From the NCBI GenBank assembly GCA_026929865.2, contig CM049410.1, forward strand, positions 16,542,001-16,606,000: 64,000 bases of DNA, read 5' to 3'. This DNA is from Hyperoplus lanceolatus. Its lineage: Eukaryota > Chordata > Actinopteri > Uranoscopiformes > Ammodytidae. Position 1 is the stretch's first letter. Each line of letters opens with the position of its first letter. Below the pieces are notes generated by a model. The model was given only the letters and a program-made list of their open reading frames with translations, was not told the origin of the DNA and made no database searches. The position numbers and the translations under genes are program-made. Shown one piece after another: positions 23,977-37,841 of this stretch.

Positions 23977-26900
23977 CTACTCCTCAGCACCCTTAAACAG
24001 GGCCGAGGTGTTCTGACCCAGCGGGTTGTAGAGAATGGCTTCAATCTCTCCTCCGCCGTGGCTGCTTTTCTGGAAGTGGATTTCCAACATATCCTGCAGG
24101 GTCTCCGTCTCCATGACGACAGGGATCCCCGTCACCAGCACCGTCCGACGACACACACACATGTCGGTCTGAAGAGGGAGACAGGCGGACAGATATTTTT
24201 TTATTAGTCTAAAAATAATAACAAGTATATAGAAAAAGGTGGTTATAGAGAGCAAAAACTAAGAGTATGCTAAACTAAACATAAAAAGAAAAAAATTAAA
24301 TGGGTAGTAGGCCGAAGATAATATTTGTTTGGGGTTAAAGGTGGAGTATCCGATACTGGAGATGCTTGTTCAAAATCAGTGAATATCTCCTCACAATCTG
24401 CTACCTCTCTCTACTGTGTGTGCTATACAAAAAAACAGGTGTTTATATACACAGCCTAGGCTCTGTAAACCCGCATTTTGCTAGCTAGGGTGAGAATAGT
24501 TTACATACCCTTTGTTTAAATACCAGTTTACAGAGCCTAGGCTGTGTATTAGCACAACATTTTACTGAATAGGTTTGGCTATACAAGTGTTTTTATTCAT
24601 GTTTGGTTTGGAGGTTTGGATTGTTCAGATGATCTTACTGTTAAATGCTCATATTTATCAAGTTGTGATGGCTTTATGTCATGCAATGGACATTTATCTG
24701 GATTCACTTAACACTGTTGGAAAATCCTATTTTAAAAAAAACTGCCCTGCGCACCCTGGCCTCTTAACAAATTCTCATATAGTATGTCTTGTTCTTCTTA
24801 CCTTTAAGTTTGAGATCTTTCCATTGATGAAAGGAGTCACCCTCACTTTGTCTGACTTCTTTGACAATAGCTTCACTTCATGGCTCTCTGTATCAGTCAA
24901 ACCTTTGGCAACTGATGGTTAGAAAAAAAGTTGTATCAGGTGGTATTAAGAGCACAACAGAGTCTAACCCTGTACACAGTATAATAAGTGAAGTTGATCC
25001 CTCTCAGGTGCATTGCCTTTAACTTATACTAATAGTATTTCCTGAGACGTTTTGCATAAATATTTTGTCTGTAAAAGGTACAGTGTGTAGAGTGTGTCTG
25101 CATTCCATAGAACAGACGTTATAGTAATGGTATTCATAAGTATGTATGTCTTAATTGTTTAATCGCTTGAAAATCAAAGTTGTCGTTTTTTTTATTACCT
25201 TAGAGTTAGCCTTTAATACCTACATAAAAGCAGGGCACACCGCCATGTTGCACCGCCATGTTTCTACAGTAACACAGAACAGACTTAACGACCTTACACA
25301 TTTTTATATATAGTGGTAGTCCTGGGGAAATGCACATATTGTTAAGACGAAGAAGTACTATTAAATAGCGAAATACATCTTCACCTCATCACTTAAAATT
25401 GTGGAAAGACTTAGCAGCGGTGGAGGATGCCTTACCTAGTGACTAGCTTCTTGACCTTTTAACTATACGAAAGTGAAAGGGTAGAGATGGAGTGTAGCAA
25501 TCTAGAATCTCACCATTATATGACGCCAAAATACACCGATATTACACACTATACCTTTAAGTCTTACAGGAACAGAACATTGTAAACTGTAGACGGCAAC
25601 GTAGCTTAAACTTTTAGATAAACTGCAGTCCTCAATATTCTGAATCAAATGAATATCATACATCTGTAACTTTGTTCCATTATAATCAATGTTAAATTTT
25701 CAGAACAGCGGCTGCTTACTGTTATTCTCCTTAAAAGTGAGGACCACATGCCCGGAGTCGGAAAGAATCTCGCGCCCCTCCACCTCCCCACCTCCATGCC
25801 TGGTCTTTGAGAAGTGAATCTCGAGTTTGTCGAGCAGAGACTCTCTGTCCATCTCTGGCAGGTTAGAGATCAGTATGCGCTGAGGACAAACCTGGGAGTT
25901 TATCTGTAGGACAGACGGGCACAATTAATTTAATACTGATATGCATATTAAAGATGCACTATGCCGTTTCAGGGGAGGCGCTTTTGTTTACATTTGCTGA
26001 GTTTGCTGAGTTTACAAAACATTTATCTTCTCAACATGTATTTTCTTAGTATTGATAATTCATCATCATAAAAAATAATTAATTTTAAAGCACCTGGAAT
26101 CAAATGTAAGACTATAATATGTATTGGGCTTATGGTAACAGGGTTCCTGCTGTTTGGAGTTGGCGGATTCCTGTTCTATCGCAACGTTAGAAACGCAATG
26201 GCAGCACATCAGGCCATTGAAAAGCTGCCCGTCATTGAGGGCTTGTGCCGGGCTGTCAATGCACAGACTCAAGTATTAAGCGAGGTGAATCGCAAGCTGA
26301 AGTGATTCCCGGAAAAGTGGATGTGATCTGGGGAGGCATGGGCAGACCGTAGGCGCTTGAAAAGTAACTTAGTGCGCCTTCACTATTACCTTTACCAATA
26401 GTGATCGGGCTCAAGGATTGGGGCTCATTTGGCCTCATTATCAATGAGGACTTGTTGTTCATGACTTGCCTGTATAAATAAAGGTGAAATAAATCAAATA
26501 AATGTTCGTACCTCCACCACCTTGGGCACCATCAGCTGCACTGGTCTGGTCTCCACGGTGATGCTGCACTCTACTCCCAGATCCACCTGATGCTTCGCCA
26601 TGTCCAGGATCTTCTTGGCAACTGATGACAAGATCAACACCAAATGTCCTCATCAACATAATAAAAAAACTAGGGCTGTCAAACAATTCATCTAGCTGAA
26701 TTTAAATAGTAAGAGGCATTTAGCCCAGACAAACAGAGGGCAATAAAACCAACTTACCCACAGCCTCCTCAAACGTGATCAGAGCCGTGCCCCCCTCCAT
26801 CGGGTAAACTACGTGCGGTTCCATTTCAAACGTTGGTGTTTTGGAGGGTGTTCCTGTCAGCCCGGTGAAGACGACCTTCCTCTCTGGTACAGCACTGAAC

Positions 26901-28863
26901 ACCTGAGGAACAGAAGGTGCACGTTCAACCTCTTAAAAATACAACCAGACTTACCAAAGAAGACATTACTCGTAAATGGTTACAGAAAGATACTCCTTCT
27001 ATGAAAAAAAACAGTTGGCTCAAAATCATTATGGAAATCCAGGATATAGAAAGACTGACCTTCCTGCTGAAGCGATTGAAGGATGGAATAAATGGATTGA
27101 ATGTTTGTTCGATTGATGTAACTTTGACTGGCTGTATTGTTCCGTTTGTTTTTATTTGTTCATACTCTCATAAAAATCGAAGTATCTAATTTTAGAAAAG
27201 GCGCACGTTCACTGCACATGTCACATGTCGGCTGCAGACGGGCAGCGTGCTGAGCGAGAGATAAACCTACGTCAGTTTGCTGCTTCAGATTGTTGCTGGT
27301 GGCCTTTTCCTCTTTAAGCTCCTCCTCCATCCTCTGGAGCTCCTTCATCAGCTCGGCCTCTTCCTGCTTCATCTGCTCCAGTTTAATCTGCGATATTAAG
27401 GTATTCTAGTTTACTCATTGATTTACTCTTATGACAGGGCTTTTCATGTATAATGTAGCACTTTATTCCATTTCTATTCATAATGCCTTTTTATCCTTCA
27501 ACCACCCAAGCCATATTTCCGTTTTTTGATTATTTAAAACAACCAGAGAGGGGGGGGGGCTTTAAATAAAGATTCAAACCTTCTCCTTTGCTATCTGCTC
27601 CTCGTGAGAGAGCTGGTCCTTTTTCAGACTCTTGTTCAGTTTGTCCGTTCGCTGCTTGAAGTCTTTGGCAAGTTTCTGTCGTACCTCAGTGCTGGCAGAA
27701 AGCTCCTTCTGCTCAACCAGAAGCTGTTCATGTCTTTTCTGTGACATGAAAAGGGCAATATTATAGACAATAATACTGTATTATATGGGTTTGTTATACA
27801 AACCCATATGTGGCTGGTGCAGGAAAAACATACGTTTCAAAAGACAGTGTCCACAAAACAGCTTAAAGGTGGAGTCAGCGATTCTGGATAATGTTTTTTT
27901 GACAAAACAACTTTCTGTCGAAACCAGTGAATATCTCTTTACGTGTGCGCTGAAATAATTATAAATAAAACATTTTAATTTAACTTTGGACCTTAGTTTT
28001 CATCATCTTATCATTATTATTGTTGTTTGGCCTGCTCTTTGTATAGAAACAATCACTTGTGCAAACACCTGATTTGCCTGCAGGTTTAATAAATAAAGGA
28101 TAATCTATATACGTCCAAACAATAAGATACATGACTAAACCATAGTTACCTTGTAGTTTTTGATCAAACCCTTGATTCCCTCCAAAGTGTTCTCATTTGA
28201 GCCTTCCATCACCAGAGAGAATTCCTCAAGCAAATAATAGGGAACATAATTATTAGGCACGAAAATGGTTAAAAAAACACTTAATCACATAATATTTTCA
28301 ACAGTGTTAAAGCTATAGTGTGTAACTTCTGTTGCCCCCCATGAGAATTTTTACAAAAACACTTTCGGCACATCTACATGAGGTAAGCCTTCAGTGATCG
28401 CGCATGTATTTTATATCTTCTGCTGGATAGTGTATTCAGGTTTTTTTCTCTCAGCAGTAGAATCAACAACTGAAACCCTTCTTGGGCGTTTCTTGTGTCA
28501 GAGGACGATACCAGTTTGTTAACGCTGCCATTCTGAGAAACTAAAGTATTGTGGAGCTCATAAGCTTGATCAACTTTATGTCAACTCATTTGGCAATGGC
28601 TTGAATATAACCGTAATTCATTTAAATGTGAAAAAGTTACGCACATAGCTTTAATATCATGCAGCGAAGCTTTTACTCAAGAAGACGTTAGTAAAAGTAT
28701 TATTACAATTAGGCATATGCAATAAAAACAAAAGGTTTCACTGAATTATAATACTTACAATAGAGAAAACTAGCCTACATCAATTCTTATGTATAACTAA
28801 AGAAAGAAAAACTACGTGACAACAGGAAGAAGCGAAATGACGTCTCACCTCATCGAACGACAT
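23977..28863 (-). CDS. ifi35: Interferon-induced protein 35-like (NMI/IFP35 family)
   Basis: IFI35 and NMI are interferon-inducible proteins that pair through Nmi/IFP35 domains (NID) and modulate innate immune signalling. Nine coding exons join in frame: 28849-28863, 28150-28224, 27580-27738, 27271-27387, 26758-26902, 26512-26621, 25720-25903, 24802-24911, 23977-24168, giving 368 residues. Residues ~31-122 form a Glu/Lys/Gln-rich coiled coil. Two NID repeats follow: LLDKLEIHFSKTRHGGGEVE and LQDMLEIHFQKSSHGGGEIE are their matching cores, and each is preceded by an exon opening with VAKKIL or IAKGL. RVTPFINGKI and the first NID resemble IFI35 more than NMI, but NMI cannot be excluded. Human IFI35 has 286 residues; the extra length is in the coiled coil. 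The donor at 29248 suggests a noncoding first exon with an ISRE-like element. Neighbour rpl27 matches the human IFI35 locus. Confidence 0.88.
24335..24565. mobile_element. Partial GGTGGAGTCAGCGATTCT-family MITE
   Basis: TTAAAGGTGGAGTATCCGAT left end, then TCAGTGAATATCTCCTCACA and two ACAGAGCCTAGGCTGTGTA-type segments; the right end is lost. Confidence 0.65.
25072..25560. mobile_element. MITE with AAAGGTACAGTGTGTA ends
   Basis: Left TAAAAGGTACAGTGTGTAGA and right ATTACACACTATACCTTTAA are inverted. It lies in an ifi35 intron. Confidence 0.65.
25950..26060. mobile_element. MITE fragment (TGCACTATGCMGTTTCAGGGG type)
   Basis: AAAGATGCACTATGCCGTTT and CAGGGGAGG through TTTACAAAACAT match, in reverse, the segment at 57140-57235. 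Confidence 0.5.
26132..26305 (+). CDS. 57-codon frame with a membrane-like N-terminus (doubtful)
   Basis: An ATG-initiated frame on the strand opposite ifi35, inside its intron 6. The first ~20 residues are strongly hydrophobic (MVTGFLLFGVGGFLFYR), followed by a basic then amphipathic segment ending VNRKLK. I do not recognise it. The downstream sequence ends in CCTGTATAAATAAAGGTG at about 26468-26485, the 3' terminus shared with the SINE at 18086, so the frame may belong to a retroposed segment. It may equally be chance. Confidence 0.2.
   Translation: MVTGFLLFGVGGFLFYRNVRNAMAAHQAIEKLPVIEGLCRAVNAQTQVLSEVNRKLK
27863..27960. mobile_element. Left-end fragment of the GGTGGAGTCAGCGATTCT MITE
   Basis: CTTAAAGGTGGAGTCAGCGA and TTCTGGATAATG, then CAGTGAATATCTCTT. 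Truncated. Confidence 0.65.
28306..28653. mobile_element. MITE with AGTGCGTAAC ends, copy 2 (inverted relative to 10486)
   Basis: TTAAAGCTATAGTGTGTAAC at the left and GTTACGCACATAGCTTTAA at the right; it lies in ifi35 intron 1. Confidence 0.7.
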
Positions 28864-29248
28864 GGCAAGTGAAAGTAAAATCTGTAATAATTCACAAAAA
28901 TATTAAAGCATGTTCATGCTGTCAGGCAGTCAGTGTATTAAATTTATTTATCAAGAAATGACTTGACAAAGACTGATTCGCTGTCAACATGGGAAAACAC
29001 TGTTAATACATTTTTCTACAGATAATATGAGTGTAGGCCATGCTTTCAGCTGCATGACAACCCGCCCTATGCCCTCTTACAAACTTCAGAATAACTTGAA
29101 ATATGTCTAAAGCTATTTAAACAAGACTCACGATAAGTGAAAAATATCATAGGACACTCACACCGTCGTTGTATTCATGACCTGTCCGGGGCTATAGGCC
29201 TACATAGCATTATAACTATTATCAAGAAGCAGCCGTGTAAGAACTTAC

Positions 29249-29330
29249 CTCCTATCGGTTTCGTTTTTTAGTCAGGGCCAAACACACGCCATAAACTGCT
29301 TTCCCCACCAGGGGGCGATGTCGGCTACAT
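29249..29330 (-). promoter_or_regulatory. Candidate ifi35 noncoding first exon with ISRE-like element
   Basis: On the - strand a strong donor (GAG|GTAAGT) begins at 29248, 385 nt upstream of the first coding exon. Just inside the putative exon is TAAAAAACGAAACC (29257-29270), containing the IRF core AANNGAAA (29259-29266). The second half-site is imperfect. Exon start not determined. Confidence 0.4.
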
Positions 29331-30519
29331 TAAGCTACAACAAGCACCAAGAAAAACCACTAACCACTACAACCAATGCACCGATAACATAACCTGTTCA
29401 TCAATAAACAATGACATAACACATTTTAAGTAGCTTTAATATGTAATATGAAACTGCATCTGTTGATCCCAGCATTTGAAATGGTTAAAACGGAGTCTCA
29501 ACAATGAGCACTCACACTTAGACCTGAGTAACATATCAATATAATATTGATGGAAATATGAAACTAAACCTGGGTTTTATTGTGAAAACGTATCAGAGCT
29601 TCAAACATTGACATTTCAACACCTTTTAGGGTAAAATTGTGAAATTATAGCCCGTAGTTTGTTTAATTTATTTAGCTGCTAAATGCACCACTTGTTCCCC
29701 AGCTATAAACGTGTGTGTCTGCTGTTTGGAGCCTTGCACAGCATTTTTTTTTTTTTTTTTTTTTTTTATTTAATTGGCTTCCTGCTGTGGCTGAAAACGA
29801 CATTATGAAAATGGTGAGAGTGAACCCAATTAGCAGAACTGCAGACGGACATAAACAAGGATCTCAAGCTCACTTTAAAGCTCCATAAAGCCGAGAGAAG
29901 CTGCCGATAGAGGCATTAACAATCTGAACTCAAACACACACCAGTAACATTCAGTCATTAGAAGAAAAATTAAGTAGAATTAGTCAAGTAATTACTTCTA
30001 GTGTTTCCATCATATGATAAATATAGTACTTTTCTGTAGTCAGCAGTAGTCACTAGTTACACAGTACTGCATGTTAAAAAGGGAGTCACCGTTTTTGGAT
30101 AATGCTTGTTTTCAAAACCTTTTCGTTTTTACAGTCTAGTGAACATCTCCTCACTAACTGTAACCTGTTACCATCCGTTTTGAGTGCAAAAGGGTATGTT
30201 GCTAGCTATGGAGGGTCCCCTTTGTTTACAGAGCCTGGGCTGTGCATTTACACTTCATTTTAAATTTTTGAATAAGTGTGTGTGCACTTGTAAGCATTTT
30301 GACAAGTTATTTTGACAACAAGCTACAAGTTCTCAAGAATCACTGACTCCAACTTTCAGGCACATGTAGGCCTACATACAGCCCAAAATGTGTACGATAA
30401 AGAGAACATACCCAACGGTGATAACAGTAGGATGCCATGACATTAAACTATTTTATAAAAAAATATATAAATATCTAACTTTGATGAAATTGTCCTTCCC
30501 CATGGTCCCAGGCTTAGAC
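29331..30519. other. Intergenic, ifi35 to THAP-DDE gene
   Basis: AT-rich, with a ~25-nt T run at about 29742-29767 and a MITE copy at 30072-30355; otherwise unremarkable. Confidence 0.5.
30072..30355. mobile_element. GGTGGAGTCAGCGATTCT-family MITE
   Basis: AAAAAGGGAGTCACCGTTTT at the left and AAGAATCACTGACTCCAAC at the right, with an ACAGAGCCTGGGCTGTG core. Confidence 0.7.
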
Positions 30520-33196
30520 TTAGAGCCCATTCTGGTAGTTAACCAGCAGGCAGGTGACTGTGTAGAGTTTCTCGATGCTTCCGGTGAGGGAATAGGGGAT
30601 TACTGTGTTGAATATCTTGTGCTCCTTCACCCTTTGAAGGAGTTTGTCCACGTGAACCCTCAGGTTGGTGACAGACGGTGTCCCCGTGTCCCCTAACAGG
30701 AGGTCTGGTGAGTACACCTTACAAGGCAAACAGTCCTTCACAGGGTCCCGTCTGGTCACCATGACGGCCATTGTTGGTTGGAGGAGAGATGTAATGCCAG
30801 ATTTCCTCAGTACTTCTAGGTCTTGGATAGAGCCCTTGTATAGAGCCGACACAAAGGTAACTGCCCCGTGTGGAGCCAAACCTATCAGGCCTTTAAAGTT
30901 GCTGAGGGGTTCAAGGGACACCTCAGAATCTGAATGTTGGCAGTGCATTTCGGTGTAGTCCAGCACCACTTGTGTATCCGAATATTCCTTAAAAACATCT
31001 GGTAGTGTAGCCCTAACCGCTTCCTCAGACATCCAGATGCTCACAGCTCCGAGAACACAGTACAGGATGTTAGCCCACGTTTTGATGATGCTGCTCTCAG
31101 CAGAATGCTGGATTTGAAACCTGCTGGTCAAGTCTTTCTGCATCTGACCCAATGAGAGAAAGGTCATGAAGAGGAAGAATTCATCAATGGGTTGCATCGG
31201 CTGTGAATGGAAAGGACCTTTTAGATGCAAGTATCTTCTTATTACAGACATAACATCACAAACATAACATTTATGTAAATGCATTAAAAATAAAAGTAAA
31301 TGTTAAAATATCAAATATTCTAAATGCATGCATGAGACATATTCAACTTTAACAGCCATATAATTCAACATTTTAGATGTGATTATCTTCTTATTACAGA
31401 CAGAACATTGCAAACATAACTCGTTCAAATGTATGTAAACGCGTTGTGAAAATAAAAGTTAATGTTCAAATAATTAACAATAAGAGACAAATTGCCATTG
31501 CTTATTCAGCTTAAATTGCCATTGCTTATTCAGCTGTATTATTAAAGTGCTTTGTATAAAATGCAAAGCACTTTGATAATACAGAAGAATAAAACAGCTT
31601 AAGATACTGAAAAGAACAAGCAGAACCCAAACAGAATAAATGTGTTATATAACAAACCAAAACGATTAATTATCCACAGATTTATTCAAGATACGTACCG
31701 TTGCAATGCCGGTGTGAGGGACACTATTAGTCAGTGTCCTCTTCATGTGCGCCATCTTGTTTATCACTGGCTCTATATGTCTCCAAAAGGCCATGAGGTG
31801 AGCGTAAGAGGAAAACCTGCAGGAGACATGTAAATAAGTGAGGTGTATTGCAGATATGATAATGTCAGTTATGATGTGTATCAATAGCCTACAGTGAAAT
31901 ATAAAAGCACTAATTGACCTTTTTATAATAATATAAATATTTGTTTTTGTTGGTCATAAACCATATTCTGATTTACTATGAACATTGTTTTCCCTTAATA
32001 GACATCTTCGCAAACACCATTCTTGAAATTAGTAGGCCTGGCTATTGTAGTTTAATAGCTTAGTATTATATAGTAATTTATAGTATTGACTTTGTAATAC
32101 CAATTCATACAGCTGAAACAATGGCATTTTATCTCACCTTGTATAATACTTGATGTCGTCATTGGACGCAGCAAATCGTCCCACGCCGAACTTGTTGTTG
32201 ACGGCCATGTCCTCAATTTCCCACTTCTTCTTCTGAGACTCCGCACGCAGATCCTCCGCTGCCAGACCGGCCGTGCTGGAGCAGTGTTCGTGTTCGGGGT
32301 TTAAAAGCGCCCTGTTGAGTTTTGTAAGTTATATGAATATAGTTTATTCCACTTATGTAATGCACTGATCATGCCATCACAAATAATAGATTATTAAAGG
32401 TGGAGTCAGTGATTTTTTTTTTTTCAACGTTAGTGATCTCCACACGATCCGCAACCTATCTGCACTCTGTTTGGCTGAAACTAAATCTGGTGTTAGTAGA
32501 CAGCCTAGGTTCTGTATACTGGTATGTAAACAAAGGGGGCCCTACAAGCAACATGCCCGTTTAGGCTGTTTTTTACCAGCGCGCCCTGTACACAATAGGC
32601 TGCAGATAGGCAGCAGATCGTGAGGACATTTTCACTGATTTCAAGCATTCTCCAGAACTGCTGAATCCACCTTTAATGTCATTACACTATTTTTTTTAAA
32701 TCAGATACTTATTTTACCTGGTATCGACGTTAGAAGGCTTTACATCAAACTCAGCTGATGTGAATATGTCCATTGCACAGTAGGTGTGATCATTGTGGAC
32801 ATCTTTGTGGTCTACCTCTTCTAGAGATGCTCCTCTTTCAATAAACAGCCCTACTTTTAGCGATGTTTCAACTGTGTGACTATAGTCAAGCCACTGAAAT
32901 CGGAACGGTACAGCACCTTTAATAAGCCTGCGTCGACCCTCAGGAGTTGTTGGCTCAACGAGTTGATCAGAAGTAAAGTGTCTGCTACAGACCTTACTGT
33001 GGGAAGATATGAAGTAATCACCACGGCGTATGTTTGCTAGCCACTGTCTTCTCAGTGTGTTTTCAGTTGGAAAGCCAAAGAAACTTAGCACACCATTACA
33101 TTTAGATGATGCCTTACAAAATGGCACACAGCAGTGGTCCGAGGTTTGCTTCTCCTGTCTTTGAAAATGTGTTGTTTGGGACATTTTCAAACTCAT
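30520..33196 (-). CDS. THAP-domain protein with degenerate DDE (Harbinger/ISL2EU-like) transposase domain
   Basis: Four exons join in frame: 32718-33196, 32138-32311, 31699-31816, 30520-31200, giving 483 residues with consensus splice sites and no stops. Residues ~22-98 form a THAP zinc finger, a DNA-binding fold: C23-x3-C27, C70-x2-H73, the conserved FP and W, and AVPF in place of AVPTIF. Residues ~258-483 match the DDE_Tnp_4 fold of Harbinger-type transposases: DEFFLFMTFLSLGQMQKDLT (helical region), VVLDYTEM, LIGLAPHGAVTFVSALYKGSI, RVHVDKLLQRVKEHKIF. Of the expected D-D-E residues, only the first is kept (D338 in LDYTE). The second, in the usual ADRGF position, is Thr (VMVTRR, about residue 406), and the Glu of HVER is Asp (HVDK, about 442). 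Loss of the triad in an intact spliced frame suggests a domesticated, non-transposing protein; its role is unknown. ISL2EU-type elements combine THAP and DDE domains and are the likely source. A TCTCGCGAGA motif lies 145 bp upstream. Confidence 0.85.
31230..31465. repeat. Degenerate direct duplication in THAP-DDE intron 3
   Basis: ATCTTCTTATTACAGACA with following CAAACATAAC and AATAAAAGT...ATGTT occurs at about 31230-31310 and again at 31383-31465. Confidence 0.6.
32393..32676. mobile_element. GGTGGAGTCAGCGATTCT-family MITE in THAP-DDE intron 1
   Basis: Left ATTAAAGGTGGAGTCAGTGA, right CAGAACTGCTGAATCCACC plus TTTAA; internal ACAGCCTAGGTTCTGTATAC. Confidence 0.75.
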
Positions 33197-33340
33197 GGTG
33201 CAAGAGTCTCAACATCCAGGCTTTCCATAGCAGCTTGTAGCTAACAAGATGTAAACGCACGGACAGGAACTGGCCGAGCAGGACCACCCAGTCTCGCGGG
33301 ATTTATATGGGTTACTCTCGCATAGCCATTTGAATTTGAA

Positions 33341-33350
33341 TCTCGCGAGA
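33341..33350. promoter_or_regulatory. TCTCGCGAGA promoter motif
   Basis: A palindromic motif known from TATA-less CpG-rich vertebrate promoters and bound by BANP. It lies 145 bp upstream of the THAP-DDE start codon; a related TCTCGCGG is at 33292. Confidence 0.6.
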
Positions 33351-33387
33351 GAGTAATATGTCCATTGGTGCACGGAATGAACGAATA

Positions 33388-34112
33388 GTATCTCAAAATA
33401 TTAGAATATTCCATAAGGCAATCAAATCAAAAACGTATAATTTATTTACAAGATTTTTAATACAGAAATGTCGACTTTCTAGAAATAATTTTCATTCATC
33501 TACTCAACACTTGCTCTAGGAACTTATTTTGCATGAAATATTTCATAAATGTGACATGGCATGGAGGCGATCAGAGTGGCTCTGCTGAGGTGTTGCTGGA
33601 AAAGTAAATAAGCATTTCCATAAAACTTGTCAACAGACGGAAGTATGAAGTGCTCTAAAATCTCCTGGTAGAAGGCTGTGTTGACTTTGGACTTGATTAA
33701 ACCGGATAAAACATAGAGGACCAACACCAGCAGATGACATGGAACCCACAATCATCACTCTGACTGTACAAAGTTGACACTTGAGTTCAGGCAATTTGGA
33801 TTGTGTGCCTAATGCCTATCCACTCTTCCTTCAGACTCTGGGTTATGTCATCTGCATAGCACATCAGCAGTGACAATAGCTGTGATCGTCTCTATAATAT
33901 GCAGCATTAATGCAATATTTTAAAATTGTATATATATATATGTAAAATTATATCCGTTCAAGTATTGGGTGAAAAATAAACATATGGTTCAGAAGGTTGA
34001 CATTTTTAATTTTCAGGAGCTGTAAGGCCTAATCTGCTAAAAAGTGCCTGAGATATTTCACTTAATGAATCTAGAATAAATTTGCTTTTCCACATATTCT
34101 AATATGAGATGC
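33388..34112 (-). mobile_element. Internally deleted Tc1-like element
   Basis: The ends TATCTCAAAATATTAGAATA and TATTCTAATATGAGATGCC are inverted. On the - strand 33524-33751 encodes a piece of transposase (VNTAFYQEILEHF, LFQQHL) joined directly to the extreme C-terminus (LIASMP), with the catalytic region between them deleted. Confidence 0.7.
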
Positions 34113-34993
34113 CACTCAGCAGTGTATGAAAGAACATTGAAGCAACTCCTGCAGTTAAACACCTTCTCCATTTTTCAGTGGGCACAAGTAACTTAAAATG
34201 GAACTGAAGTACTTGAATAAGTGCACTTTAGTTAACTTGCCAACTCCACTAATGAAACACCGTATGATCAGATGTCTTAAACAGGCAACATTGAAACACC
34301 ACCTGGCAATACAAATTTGATGATTCAAATGACTAAAACCTAACATTGTGATATTCTTAAATAACTGACTAGTTGCTTACCTCAGCTAGGCTTTTTAACA
34401 GGACAATACTTGGTGCTAATATTATTCAAATATTTCCATAAAATCTATATCAGAAAATTGGGTTTAAGTTCACAACTACTATTTTATTGTGATATACATC
34501 TTTATTACTAACAATGAATACTAAATGCCAGCCAGTAATTAGTTTAGAATACCACTTGCTTAACAGCTGGCATAGAGTAAATAGGCAGTGTAAATGTTTT
34601 GTCAGTAGTGTAAAGCCTTTTGTCCTGTTACAGCATATACTAATTTCATGTCAATACATTTTGAAACAGGTTAATATATCCATATGTATATATCCTACAT
34701 AGTCATAACCTGTAATAACACAATATTTGTGTAGTTACATCTGACACTCTTGTCACCTTTTGAAAGCATATAGTAAATCCATTTTATACAGACTATACAA
34801 ATGTAGCTGAATCTACAGATCACAACCTCAATTTAAAAATGTAAGTATTCTGATGTGGAACTTGGCCCAGACAGTACTCTTAATGATGAACGTCACTAAA
34901 ATACATTGGTTAATATATACACTCTTCCTCCATTACGATTTAGACGACAGGTAAAGTCAATGAAGATTCAGTCAAAATCCATTTTTTTTAACA
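34113..34993. other. Intergenic, THAP-DDE to rpl27
   Basis: AT-rich sequence between the Tc1 relic and the 3' end of rpl27. Nothing recognised. Confidence 0.5.
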
Positions 34994-34999
34994 TTTATT
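34994..34999 (-). terminator. Polyadenylation signal of rpl27
   Basis: AATAAA on the - strand, 18 nt after the stop codon; such short 3' UTRs are typical of ribosomal protein genes. Confidence 0.75.
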
Positions 35000-35016
35000 T
35001 GTGAAACCGAGTGAAG

Positions 35017-37358
<2,342 letters not shown>

Positions 37359-37841
37359 TCAAATACTTGCGATACACCACTTCACAAACAACGGAACTCA
37401 TGTGTGAACCACCTAGATCAGTATGAGGTTGTGGAGTATCCCTTTAAAAGTTTCCGGACTAGTTCATACTGAATGGTCTACTATGTTAGCATTAGCTTTC
37501 AGCTAACTAACGACTTTCACCCAATTTGAGGACCGTACAACATTTATATTCCCTCACACAATTTAAGGAGGCGGCTTGCGCTGGTTAAGATGAAATACAA
37601 GCAGAATAGCACTAAAATAAACCCCTTTAACTGACAGTTCAGCTACCATGATGAATTGAGTGCTACGGAGACAGAGCGTTGCATTAAACGCGAATTTACT
37701 CTATGTATCAAGTAAATTACTGAAAATAACAGTCGCATCTCGGCTAAATTATTGATTGTCGTATGTGCGGTATGATAAAACTGTAAAAATGCCCAGATTT
37801 GAGGCGATGTTTGAAGATTATTCAAGGGAAATTTCACTCAC

